From positions 930,001 through 994,000 of the forward strand of contig NZ_BKAU01000005.1 of the NCBI RefSeq assembly GCF_007992715.1: a stretch of 64,000 nucleotides of DNA. Direction: 5' to 3'. A model generated the notes under the pieces. That model had not been told where the DNA came from. It made no database searches and saw only the letters and a program-made list of their open reading frames with translations. A program made the translations under genes and the position numbers. This DNA comes from Chitinophaga cymbidii (GTDB taxonomy: Bacteria; Bacteroidota; Bacteroidia; Chitinophagales; Chitinophagaceae). Positions 35,886 through 43,503 of this stretch are shown piece by piece; positions within the stretch are counted from its first letter, which is position 1, and each line of letters starts with the position of its first letter.

Positions 35886-35917
35886 TTTGATTTATATCTT
35901 TTTGAGGGTGAACTTTG
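35886..35917 (+). promoter_or_regulatory. promoter of ahpC
   Basis: TTTG at 35886-35889, 20 nt spacer, GAACTTTG at 35910-35917: one mismatch from the TAnnTTTG -7 consensus with the expected spacing. The predicted leader to the ATG at 35971 is about 48 nt. Confidence 0.55.
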
Positions 35918-35970
35918 CGGCGGCTTTACGAAAATAGCGTAGCATTAAATCAATAAACAGACATAGTAAC

Positions 35971-36525
35971 ATGAAAAATGCAGTATTATCAGTGGGAGCG
36001 GAGTTCCCGGCGTTTGCTAAAAAGGCAGTTGTTTCCATCGAAAAAGGCAAAGAATTTTACGACATCACCTCCGAGGAGATCAAAGGCTCCGGTAAATGGA
36101 TGGTAATGTTCTGGTGGCCCAAGGATTTTACGTTTGTTTGTCCCACCGAGATCGCTGAATTCAACAAGCACTACCAGGATTTCGCAGACCGCGATGCTAT
36201 CCTGATCGGTGCCTCTACCGATTCCGAATTTGTACACCTCGCCTGGAGGAAAGATCATGAAGACCTCCGCGGTCTGCAGTTCCCCATGCTGGCGGACACT
36301 TCCAAGAGCCTCGCGGCAGAGCTGGGCATCCTCGAAGCAGAAGAAAAGATCGCTTACCGCGCTACTTTCGTGGTAGATCCCAACGGCATTGTGCGCTGGA
36401 CTTCCGTATACGACCTGTCCGTAGGCCGTAACGTGAAAGAAGTGCTGCGTGTGATGGACGCTCTGCAAACAGACGAGCTGTGCCCCTGCAACTGGCAGAA
36501 AGGAGAAGCTACCCTCAACGCTTAA
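35971..36525 (+). CDS. peroxiredoxin (AhpC/TSA family)
   Basis: 184-residue thiol peroxidase reducing hydrogen peroxide and organic hydroperoxides. The peroxidatic Cys57 lies in FTFVCPTE. Near the C-terminus is a CPC pair (Cys171 and Cys173, in DELCPCNW), one of which is probably the resolving Cys. It is followed, after a strong hairpin, by an AhpD-like CxxC protein likely to act as reductant. No AhpF or thioredoxin reductase gene is next to it. Confidence 0.93.
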   Translation: MKNAVLSVGAEFPAFAKKAVVSIEKGKEFYDITSEEIKGSGKWMVMFWWPKDFTFVCPTEIAEFNKHYQDFADRDAILIGASTDSEFVHLAWRKDHEDLRGLQFPMLADTSKSLAAELGILEAEEKIAYRATFVVDPNGIVRWTSVYDLSVGRNVKEVLRVMDALQTDELCPCNWQKGEATLNA

Positions 36526-36540
36526 TTGAATTTTTTTTAT

Positions 36541-36577
36541 GCATGCCGGGTGAGGTATCCTCATCCGGTATGCTTTT
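36541..36577 (+). terminator. strong hairpin between ahpC and ahpD (terminator or attenuator)
   Basis: Fifteen-base stem (arms 36541-36555 and 36559-36573, two wobbles), 3-nt loop, then TTTTAAA. A run of eight T also precedes it. With ahpD starting at 36590, it could reduce ahpD expression relative to ahpC. Confidence 0.7.
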
Positions 36578-36589
36578 AAACAAGCCAAT

Positions 36590-37180
36590 ATGTTCGCTAA
36601 CAATACAACCCAGGATACGGCGCAACAGGTGCTGAAAGTAGTAGGCATCAGCCTGCCGGAGGCGCCCGCGAAGCTGCAGGCGCTGGCCACCACGGACGCC
36701 CGTTACCTGAAAGACCTGAAGATCAACGTAACCAACGCCCTCGAAGCGGGCACCCTTGAGAAAAAGGAAGCCTATCTGCTGGGTCTGGCGGTAGCCGTGA
36801 ATGAAAAGATCCCCGTTCTTCAGCAGGGGCTGGAGCAGCTGGCGCTGGCCGCCGGTGCAACCGACAAGGAAGTGGCCGACGTAGTGAGCTGCACCTCGCT
36901 GATGAACGCCAACAACGTTTATTACCGTTTCCGCCATTTTGTGAACAAGGAATTCTACACCACGGCGCCCGCCGGCATCCGGATGAGCATCATGGCCAAC
37001 CCGGTGATCGGGAAGGAGTTTTTTGAGCTGGTGAGCCTGGTAGTGTCTGCACTGAACGGATGTGAAATGTGCGTAACTTCGCATGAAGAGGCATTGCTGA
37101 AGCATGGTACCGGGGAGCAGCGTATCCTCGATGCAGTGAGGCTGGGCGCGGTTATCAAAAGCCTGGGCGTACTGCTTTGA
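36590..37180 (+). CDS. AhpD-like carboxymuconolactone decarboxylase family protein
   Basis: 196 residues, all-helical. Near the C-terminus the redox motif GCEMCVTSHE holds the CxxC pair and following His of AhpD-type peroxidases/adaptor proteins. In mycobacteria AhpD passes electrons from lipoamide to AhpC; the adjacent peroxiredoxin suggests the same partnership here, though this is inferred. The overall length and two-repeat layout agree with AhpD. Confidence 0.88.
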   Translation: MFANNTTQDTAQQVLKVVGISLPEAPAKLQALATTDARYLKDLKINVTNALEAGTLEKKEAYLLGLAVAVNEKIPVLQQGLEQLALAAGATDKEVADVVSCTSLMNANNVYYRFRHFVNKEFYTTAPAGIRMSIMANPVIGKEFFELVSLVVSALNGCEMCVTSHEEALLKHGTGEQRILDAVRLGAVIKSLGVLL

Positions 37181-37243
37181 TAAGCGGTTGTCTACTTTTC
37201 TAGACAGTGAATAAGTGGTTGTGAATAAAAACAGACCGTTTAA

Positions 37244-37275
37244 TTTGATAATTACATAAAATAATGCGACTTTTG
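37244..37275 (+). promoter_or_regulatory. promoter of the rpmB operon
   Basis: TTTG at 37244-37247, 20 nt spacer, GACTTTTG at 37268-37275, one mismatch from the consensus -7 box. The leader before the ATG at 37297 would be about 15 nt. Confidence 0.5.
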
Positions 37276-37296
37276 CAGTCCAAAATTTTTTAGAAC

Positions 37297-37533
37297 ATGG
37301 CAAGAGTATGTCAGGTGACAGGGAAAAAACCGATTACAGGTCATCACGTATCTTTTTCGAACATCAAGACAAAGAGAAGGTTTCTGCCTAATCTGCAAAC
37401 CAAACGTTTCTTTTTGGCGGAGGAAGATCGTTGGATCACTTTGAAAGTGTCTGCCGATGGTCTGAGAACGATCAACAAAAAAGGCCTGTACGCTGTAGTG
37501 AAAGAGATGCGTGCTGCAGGAAAAGGTATCTAA
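37297..37533 (+). CDS. rpmB: 50S ribosomal protein L28
   Basis: 78-residue large-subunit protein with the family N-terminus [12 protein letters not shown] and the segment [17 protein letters not shown]. First gene of the conserved rpmB-rpmG-DUF4295-ftsY cluster. Confidence 0.97.
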   Translation: MARVCQVTGKKPITGHHVSFSNIKTKRRFLPNLQTKRFFLAEEDRWITLKVSADGLRTINKKGLYAVVKEMRAAGKGI

Positions 37534-37565
37534 TTCATTAAGGATCATCTTAATAAGAATACAAA

Positions 37566-37748
37566 ATGGCAAAGAAAGGTAACAGGGTACAGGTCATCCT
37601 GGAATGCACGGAGCACAAAAACTCCGGTCAACCGGGTACTTCCCGCTACATCAGCAACAAGAACAAAAAGAACACTCCGGAGCGTCTGGAGCTGAAGAAG
37701 TACAACCCTATCCTCCGGAAGGTGACTGTACACAAGGAAATCAAATAA
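37566..37748 (+). CDS. rpmG: 50S ribosomal protein L33
   Basis: 60-residue large-subunit protein with [18 protein letters not shown] and the [15 protein letters not shown] motif. It lacks the zinc-binding CxxC pairs found in some L33 forms: only one Cys is present (LECTEH), so this is a C-minus version. It follows rpmB by 32 nt. Confidence 0.97.
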   Translation: MAKKGNRVQVILECTEHKNSGQPGTSRYISNKNKKNTPERLELKKYNPILRKVTVHKEIK

Positions 37749-37769
37749 GGTCAATTTTAATTGCCTGGT

Positions 37770-37836
37770 AGTTAATCGTTCGGCTTTCATACGATTAGCT
37801 CTTTGACGATTGACACTTTACAATTAACGATTAACT
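37770..37836. repeat. 11-bp inverted repeat between rpmG and the DUF4295 gene
   Basis: AGTTAATCGTT (37770-37780) and its exact reverse complement AACGATTAACT (37826-37836) enclose 45 nt, just upstream of the DUF4295 start at 37847. In the transcript they could form a long stem that controls access to the start region; a role is unproven. Confidence 0.4.
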
Positions 37837-37846
37837 TTTATACAAA

Positions 37847-38017
37847 ATGGCAAAACAAGCTTCTAAAAACGCGAAAGTAAAAGACACGAAGGCGGCTGCT
37901 GAATCTAAAGTGTGGACGAAAGTGATCAAAGCTGAGCGTTCTCCCAAAACCGGTGCTTATACCTTTAAGGAGCAGATCATCCACAAGGACACCGTTACGG
38001 AGTATTTCAAAAAGTAA
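37847..38017 (+). CDS. DUF4295 family protein
   Basis: 56-residue basic protein. The family signature is WTKVIKAERSPKTGAYTFKEQII followed by FKK at the end, seen here as VWTKVIKAERSPKTGAY. Such genes sit between rpmG and ftsY throughout Bacteroidota, which suggests a ribosome-linked role, but the function is not known. It has a longer Lys/Ala-rich N-terminal part (about 20 residues) than I expect for the family. Confidence 0.9.
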   Translation: MAKQASKNAKVKDTKAAAESKVWTKVIKAERSPKTGAYTFKEQIIHKDTVTEYFKK

Positions 38018-38124
38018 TTCGGCTTTACTAATCATACTGCACGAAAGCTGTTCGCAAGGCGGACGGCTTTTTGTGTTTATATGTTATTTTTGTGGCCATA
38101 TTGACAATTTTGTAATTGATTCCC

Positions 38125-39081
38125 ATGGGTTTTTTCAATAAGCTCTTTTCCCGCGAAAAGAAAGAAAGCCTGGACCAGGGCCTGCAGAAGACGAAAGAAG
38201 GTTTCCTTTCCCGCATAGGCCGGGCCATCGCAGGCAAATCCACCGTAGATGCTGAAGTGCTGGACAACCTCGAAGAAGCCCTCGTGGCTGCCGACGTTGG
38301 CGTAGATACCACCGTACGCATTATTAACCGTATTGAAGATCGGGTTTCGAAAGACAAGTACCTGAATACCAGTGAACTGAATAAGATACTGCAAGAAGAA
38401 ATTGCAGCTTTGCTGGTAGACGCGCCGGACAGTGGTTTCCGGGACTTTGATGTACCCGCAGGCAAAAAGCCCTACGTGATCATGGTCGTGGGCGTGAACG
38501 GCGTAGGTAAGACCACCACCATCGGCAAGCTGGCCTATAATTTCAAGAAGGCCGGCAAGTCCGTTATGCTCGGCGCAGCAGACACCTTCCGCGCCGCCGC
38601 GGTGGATCAGCTCACCATCTGGAGCGACCGGGTAGGGGTGCCCATCGTCAAGCAGCAAATGGGCTCAGACCCCGCCGCCGTGGCTTTTGATACGGTGCAA
38701 AGTGGTGTTTCCAAAGAAACAGACGTGATCATCATCGACACGGCCGGCCGCCTGCACAATAAACTGCACCTGATGGACGAGCTGAGCAAGATCAAAAGGG
38801 TAATGAATAAAGTAATCCCCGATGCGCCGCATGAAGTGCTTTTGGTACTGGACGGATCCACAGGCCAGAATGCCGTAGAGCAGGCGCGGCAGTTCACCGC
38901 CGCTACCGAAGTGACTTCCCTGGCGATCACGAAGCTGGACGGTACTGCCAAAGGGGGCGTGGTGCTGGCGATCGCGAATCAGTTTAAAATTCCGGTGAAA
39001 TATATTGGTATCGGGGAGAAAATGGAGGATCTGCAGGTGTTTGATAAGGAGGAGTTTGTGGATTCGCTGTTTAGTCTTTAA
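38125..39081 (+). CDS. ftsY: signal recognition particle receptor FtsY
   Basis: 318-residue SRP GTPase that docks ribosome-nascent-chain complexes at the membrane translocon. An N-domain (helical, 20-100) precedes the G-domain with GVNGVGKTTTIGKLA (P-loop), AADTFRAAAVDQL, DTAGRLHNK and TKLDGTAKGG. The long acidic N-terminal A-domain of E. coli FtsY is absent. The ATG at 38125 (MGFFNKLFSREKK) starts with an amphipathic basic membrane-binding helix. Part of the rpmB cluster. Confidence 0.97.
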   Translation: MGFFNKLFSREKKESLDQGLQKTKEGFLSRIGRAIAGKSTVDAEVLDNLEEALVAADVGVDTTVRIINRIEDRVSKDKYLNTSELNKILQEEIAALLVDAPDSGFRDFDVPAGKKPYVIMVVGVNGVGKTTTIGKLAYNFKKAGKSVMLGAADTFRAAAVDQLTIWSDRVGVPIVKQQMGSDPAAVAFDTVQSGVSKETDVIIIDTAGRLHNKLHLMDELSKIKRVMNKVIPDAPHEVLLVLDGSTGQNAVEQARQFTAATEVTSLAITKLDGTAKGGVVLAIANQFKIPVKYIGIGEKMEDLQVFDKEEFVDSLFSL

Positions 39082-39108
39082 TAGCTGATTTTTAACCAGA
39101 TAGACAGG

Positions 39109-39151
39109 ATGCCTGCTAATCAAGATTAAAATTGATTAACAGGCATTTGTG
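39109..39151 (+). terminator. terminator after ftsY
   Basis: ATGCCTG (39109-39115) and AATCAA (39118-39123) pair with TTGATT (39132-39137) and CAGGCAT (39140-39146), with a 2x2 internal loop, followed by TTGTGTTTG. Confidence 0.65.
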
Positions 39152-39194
39152 TTTGTGTAAAACGACCCCCTGCGCGCCGAATCAACCAATTGCT

Positions 39195-39202
39195 TAAATT
39201 TG
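39195..39202 (+). promoter_or_regulatory. -7 element for the JmjC-like gene
   Basis: TAAATTTG matches TAnnTTTG exactly, 38 nt before the ATG at 39241. No TTTG at the -33 position. Confidence 0.4.
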
Positions 39203-39240
39203 AATGTTAAATTGTTTCACCCTCTTAACAATTCGCTTTT

Positions 39241-40119
39241 ATGCAAATACAATCCATAGATCGAGTTGAGAACATTTCCCCAGAAGACTTCAGGACCCAA
39301 TATTATGAACCACGCAAACCCTTGATCATTACAGGATTGTCAAAAGCCTGGCCCGCGCGCGGCAAATGGACATGGGACTATTTCAAATCCATCGTGGGCG
39401 ACACCACCGTCGGCGTTTACAATAACGAAAGGGCAGGGGCCAAGACCCTCGTGAACGGCGCGGACGACTACATCCGGTTCGCCGATTACCTGGATATGGT
39501 GCAGCAAGGCCCCGTCAAGCTCCGCATCTTCCTCTTCAACCTCTTCCAGCACGTGCCCCAGCTGGTCAACGACTTTACCTGGCCGGATTTCCTCGTGAAA
39601 GGATTCCTCAAAAAATACCCTATGCTCTTTGTGGGCGGCGCCGGATCTGTTGCGCACATGCATTATGACATCGATCTCAGCCACATCTTCCACACCCAGT
39701 TCATCGGCCGCAAAAGAGTCCTCCTCCTGGAAAACAACCAGTCGGAATTCATCTACCGCATGCCCATGACCGTTGAAAGCGCCGCCAATTTCGTGAACTG
39801 GGCAGAGCAGCTGGACGAAACCAATTTCCCCGCCCTGCAATACGCCAGGGGATACACCACCATCCTCGAACATGGCGACACCCTCTTCATGCCCGGCGGC
39901 TACTGGCACCACATGGAGTATATGGACGGCGGCTTTGCCATGAGCCTCCGTGCCCTCGACCAAAGCCTCGCCGGAAAACTCAACGGCCTCTACCACATCG
40001 CCGGCCTCCGCAGCATGAACAACCTCCTCATCAAAATGGCCCCCGAATGGTGGTACCACTACAAACGAAAGGTCGCCAACCAACGCGCGGAAAAAGCAAT
40101 GAAGCGCATTCTCGCCTGA
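39241..40119 (+). CDS. JmjC/cupin_8-like 2-oxoglutarate Fe(II)-dependent oxygenase
   Basis: 292-residue cupin-like (JmjC-related) protein. The iron-binding facial triad is readable: His141 and Asp143 in HMHYDID and His223 in PGGYWHHMEY. The N-terminus (PLIITGLSKAWPA) is the usual opening of this family, whose known members hydroxylate proteins, including ribosomal proteins. It has its own terminator-promoter separation from ftsY upstream and from rimO downstream. Placement between ribosome-linked genes hints at a translation-related target, but this is inference. Confidence 0.88.
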   Translation: MQIQSIDRVENISPEDFRTQYYEPRKPLIITGLSKAWPARGKWTWDYFKSIVGDTTVGVYNNERAGAKTLVNGADDYIRFADYLDMVQQGPVKLRIFLFNLFQHVPQLVNDFTWPDFLVKGFLKKYPMLFVGGAGSVAHMHYDIDLSHIFHTQFIGRKRVLLLENNQSEFIYRMPMTVESAANFVNWAEQLDETNFPALQYARGYTTILEHGDTLFMPGGYWHHMEYMDGGFAMSLRALDQSLAGKLNGLYHIAGLRSMNNLLIKMAPEWWYHYKRKVANQRAEKAMKRILA

Positions 40120-40168
40120 AAACAGGTGTTAAATAAATGTGAATAGTTATTATCTCAATATTTATTGC

Positions 40169-40176
40169 TACCTTTG
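40169..40176 (+). promoter_or_regulatory. -7 element for rimO
   Basis: TACCTTTG, exact TAnnTTTG match. It implies a leader of about 110 nt before the TTG start at 40294; no strong -33 TTTG is present. Confidence 0.45.
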
Positions 40177-40293
40177 CACCTTCTCCACCAAGACTCATAG
40201 TCACTCAAAACAGCTTGCCTGCTGTGAAATCCAAATGTGTCTGCGTGTCTTCGTGGCAAATCCCGGTAAAAGGGATTCCTAAAAAATTGCTAT

Positions 40294-41601
40294 TTGAAGA
40301 CAAGAACATTAAAGAAAGACAAGGTTAATATTATTACGCTAGGCTGTTCCAAGAACATGGTCGATTCGGAAGTATTAAGCGGACAGCTGAAAGCCAACGA
40401 CATTGATGTAGTACACGAAAACGCCAAACGCGATCACAACATCGTAGTAGTAAACACCTGTGGTTTCATCGACAAGGCGAAAGAAGAATCCATCAATACT
40501 ATTCTTGAACAGGTAGAATTGAAGCAGCGCGGGCGCCTGGACAAAGTATTCGTAACAGGGTGCCTGAGCGAGCGCTACCGCGGAGATCTTGAATCGGAGA
40601 TACCCGGTGTGGACGCCTGGTTTGGAACGATGGAGCTTCCTCTTATCCTCAAACGCTTTGACGCGGATTATAAAGCAGAGCTGATCGGGGAACGCCTGCT
40701 CAGCACGCCATCTCACTACGCTTACCTGAAAATATCGGAAGGCTGTAACCGCACCTGTGCTTTCTGCGCCATCCCCCTGATGCGCGGCCAGCACGTGTCA
40801 AAACCCATTGAAGCCATCGTGGCCGAAGCGGAAAAGCTGGTGAAAGCCGGCGTAAAAGAGATCATGCTCATCGCGCAGGAACTGACCTATTACGGGCTGG
40901 ACCTCTACAAGCAGCGCCGTCTCGCGGACCTGCTGCATGCGCTGGCGGACGTAAAAGGACTGGAATGGATCAGGCTGCATTACGCCTATCCTACCAAGTT
41001 CCCCCTGGAGATACTGGACGTAATGCGCGAAAGGGAAAATATCTGTAATTACCTGGACATGCCCCTGCAGCACATCGCGGACCCGATGCTGAAAGCCATG
41101 AAACGCCAGATCACCCGTAAAGAGATATTCGACCTGGTGACCACCATCCGCGAAAAAGTACCCGGCATTTGCCTGCGTACCACGCTGATCACCGGTTTCC
41201 CCGGCGAAACCACCGAAGATGTGGAAGACGTGAAACGCTTCCTCGAAGAAGTGCGGTTCGACAGGGTAGGCGTGTTCACCTACAGCCACGAGGAAAACAC
41301 CAGCGCCTACACGCTGGACGATAACATCCCCGCGGAAGAGAAAGAACGCCGCGCGCAGGACATCATGGAAACACAACAGGAGATCTCCCTGGAAAAGAAC
41401 CAGGAGAAAGTAGGACAAGTATTTAAAGTAATCGTTGATAAAAAAGAATCCGGCCGTTACCTGGGCCGTACGGAGTTCGATTCGGTGGAGGTGGATAATG
41501 AGGTGATCATTAACACAGACAGGAAGTTGAAACCCGGCGATTTTGTACAGGTTAAAATTACCAGGGCATTCGACTATGACCTGGAAGGAGAGCTGGTTTG
41601 A
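40294..41601 (+). CDS. rimO: ribosomal protein S12 methylthiotransferase RimO
   Basis: 435-residue radical SAM enzyme that methylthiolates an Asp of ribosomal protein S12. The N-terminal UPF0004 domain has three cluster cysteines (LGCSKNMVDSE, NTCGFID, TGCLSE); the radical SAM site is CNRTCAFCAIP; the C-terminal TRAM domain holds the final ~65 residues. The start is TTG at 40294; the next residues (KTRTLKKDKVNIITLGCSKN) match the family N-terminus. The usual ftsY-rimO neighbourhood is interrupted here by the JmjC-like gene. Confidence 0.95.
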   Translation: MKTRTLKKDKVNIITLGCSKNMVDSEVLSGQLKANDIDVVHENAKRDHNIVVVNTCGFIDKAKEESINTILEQVELKQRGRLDKVFVTGCLSERYRGDLESEIPGVDAWFGTMELPLILKRFDADYKAELIGERLLSTPSHYAYLKISEGCNRTCAFCAIPLMRGQHVSKPIEAIVAEAEKLVKAGVKEIMLIAQELTYYGLDLYKQRRLADLLHALADVKGLEWIRLHYAYPTKFPLEILDVMRERENICNYLDMPLQHIADPMLKAMKRQITRKEIFDLVTTIREKVPGICLRTTLITGFPGETTEDVEDVKRFLEEVRFDRVGVFTYSHEENTSAYTLDDNIPAEEKERRAQDIMETQQEISLEKNQEKVGQVFKVIVDKKESGRYLGRTEFDSVEVDNEVIINTDRKLKPGDFVQVKITRAFDYDLEGELV

Positions 41602-41665
41602 TTCCAAACCGGCTTATTGATCACCCGGCCTGTTTAAAAAACCAGCGGGCCACCGAAAACAATTT

Positions 41666-43414
41666 ATGACAACATTTGAATCATTAGGTTTACAGGAAAC
41701 ATTGCTGAAAGCAGTTACCGACCTCGGTTTTGTAAACCCGACCCCCATCCAGGAAAAAGCTATCCCGGTGCTGCTCGGCGGCGACCGCGACTTTGTGGGC
41801 CTGGCACAAACCGGTACCGGTAAAACGGCCGCCTTCGGCTTGCCTTTGCTGCACCAGCTCGATACGAAAGTACGCCAGCCGCAGGGACTTATTCTCTGCC
41901 CCACGCGCGAGCTTTGCCTGCAGATCACGAACGACCTCAACAACTTTTCAAAATACCTCGGCGATGTCAGCATCGTTGCAGTGTACGGCGGTACCAGCAT
42001 CGGTCTTCAATTGCGTGAGCTGAAACGCGGCGCCCACATCGTGGTAGCCACGCCCGGCCGTCTGCTGGACATCATCGAGCGCGGCGCCATCAACTTCGAG
42101 AAAGTACGCTATGCCGTGCTGGACGAAGCGGATGAAATGCTGAACATGGGCTTCCAGGAGGATATCAACAGCATCCTCTCCAACACCCCCGAAGAAAAGA
42201 CCACCTGGCTCTTCTCCGCTACCATGCCCTCCGAAGTTCGCCGCATCGCCCAGAAATACATGGACGATCCGTTTGAACTGACCGTTGGCAGCAAGAACAG
42301 CGGCAACGCCAACATCGAGCACGAATACTACGTAGTGCGCCCCCGCGACAAGTACGCCGCGCTGAAACGCATCGTAGACTTCAACCCCGAGATCTTCGGC
42401 ATCATCTTCACCCGCACCAAAATTGAATCGCAGGAGATCGCCGAATCGCTGATCAAGGACGGTTACAACGCGGACGCCCTGCACGGTGACCTCACCCAGC
42501 AGCAGCGTGATAAAGTGATGAAGCGCTTCCGCGAAAAATCCATCCAGGTGCTGGTAGCTACCGACGTGGCCGCCCGCGGCATTGACGTAGACAATGTAAC
42601 ACACGTGATCAACTACGAGCTGCCCGACGATGTGGAGAACTACACCCACCGCAGCGGACGTACTGCCCGCGCCGGCAAATCCGGTGTATCCATCGCCATC
42701 ATCAGCGGCCGCGATATCGGCAAGATCCGCCAGATCGAGCGCGTGATCGGCAAGAAATTCGTGAAAGCAGAAGTGCCGGACGGATTCGCCGTATGCGAAA
42801 AACAACTCTTCGCGCTGGTGCACAAAGTGCATAACGTGGAAGTGAACGAAGAACAGATCGATCCCTACATGACACGCATATACGAAGAATTTGCGGACCT
42901 CACCAAGGAAGACCTGATCCGCCGCTTCGCCTCCCTCGAGTTCAATGAGTTCCTGGCTTACTACCAGGACGCTCCCGACCTGAACGTGAAGGAAGAACGC
43001 CGCGGAGATGAACACTCCATGCGCTCCCGCAGCAACGGCAAATTCAGCCGCCTGTTCATCAACCTCGGTTCGGTGGACAACTTTACCCGCGGGGATATGC
43101 TGCGCTTCCTCTGCGACAACACCGGCCTGCGTGGCAACAAGATCGGCCGTATAGACCTGAAAGGCGTATACTCCTTCTTTGAAGTAGAGAACGACGTAGT
43201 GGAAAAAGTGCAGCAGAGCTTCAAAAAGATCGAATATAACGGCCGCTCTGTGCGGATCGAAACCTCCCAGGACGGCGACAAGCGTAAATCACCCCGCTCT
43301 TCCTACGGAGACGCTCCCCGCCGCAGAACATGGACCGGCAGCGAAGACGGAGGTTTCCGCCCCCGCCGCGAATTTTCCAAAAGCGGCAGCGGCGGCTTCA
43401 GAAGCAAACGGTAA
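41666..43414 (+). CDS. DEAD/DEAH-box ATP-dependent RNA helicase
   Basis: 582 residues. Helicase motifs in order: Q motif (FVNPTPIQEKAIP), I AQTGTGKT, Ia PTRELCLQ, II VLDEADEML, III FSATMP, then C-terminal domain motifs IIFTRTK, ATDVAARGID and HRSGRTARAGKSG. After the core comes a DbpA-type RNA-binding domain (FINLGSVDNFTRGDMLRFL, to IGRIDLKGVYSFFEV), then a basic Arg/Gly/Ser-rich tail. This layout is that of DeaD/CsdA-type cold-shock or ribosome-assembly helicases. A terminator follows. Confidence 0.94.
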   Translation: MTTFESLGLQETLLKAVTDLGFVNPTPIQEKAIPVLLGGDRDFVGLAQTGTGKTAAFGLPLLHQLDTKVRQPQGLILCPTRELCLQITNDLNNFSKYLGDVSIVAVYGGTSIGLQLRELKRGAHIVVATPGRLLDIIERGAINFEKVRYAVLDEADEMLNMGFQEDINSILSNTPEEKTTWLFSATMPSEVRRIAQKYMDDPFELTVGSKNSGNANIEHEYYVVRPRDKYAALKRIVDFNPEIFGIIFTRTKIESQEIAESLIKDGYNADALHGDLTQQQRDKVMKRFREKSIQVLVATDVAARGIDVDNVTHVINYELPDDVENYTHRSGRTARAGKSGVSIAIISGRDIGKIRQIERVIGKKFVKAEVPDGFAVCEKQLFALVHKVHNVEVNEEQIDPYMTRIYEEFADLTKEDLIRRFASLEFNEFLAYYQDAPDLNVKEERRGDEHSMRSRSNGKFSRLFINLGSVDNFTRGDMLRFLCDNTGLRGNKIGRIDLKGVYSFFEVENDVVEKVQQSFKKIEYNGRSVRIETSQDGDKRKSPRSSYGDAPRRRTWTGSEDGGFRPRREFSKSGSGGFRSKR

Positions 43415-43437
43415 TTTTTTATACAGATAATTTATTT

Positions 43438-43475
43438 TAACCCGCAGGCGATAAGTTTGCGGGTTATTTTATTTA
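43438..43475 (+). terminator. rho-independent terminator after the DEAD-box gene
   Basis: TAACCCGCA (43438-43446) pairs with TGCGGGTTA (43458-43466), 11-nt loop, then TTTTATTTA. Confidence 0.8.
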
Positions 43476-43503
43476 TCTTGGAAAAAAGCTGCTCCGAAAA
43501 GGT

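Noticed and set aside
37189-37206. TGTCTA/TAGACA hairpin after ahpD
   Set aside because: Six-base stem without a T-tract; too weak to call a terminator.
41595-41610. GGTTTG-ATTC-CAAACC hairpin at the rimO stop
   Set aside because: Only six base pairs, no T-run, and overlaps the coding end.
41948-43015. Minus-strand frame of 355 codons opposite the DEAD-box helicase
   Set aside because: No domain pattern; shadow.
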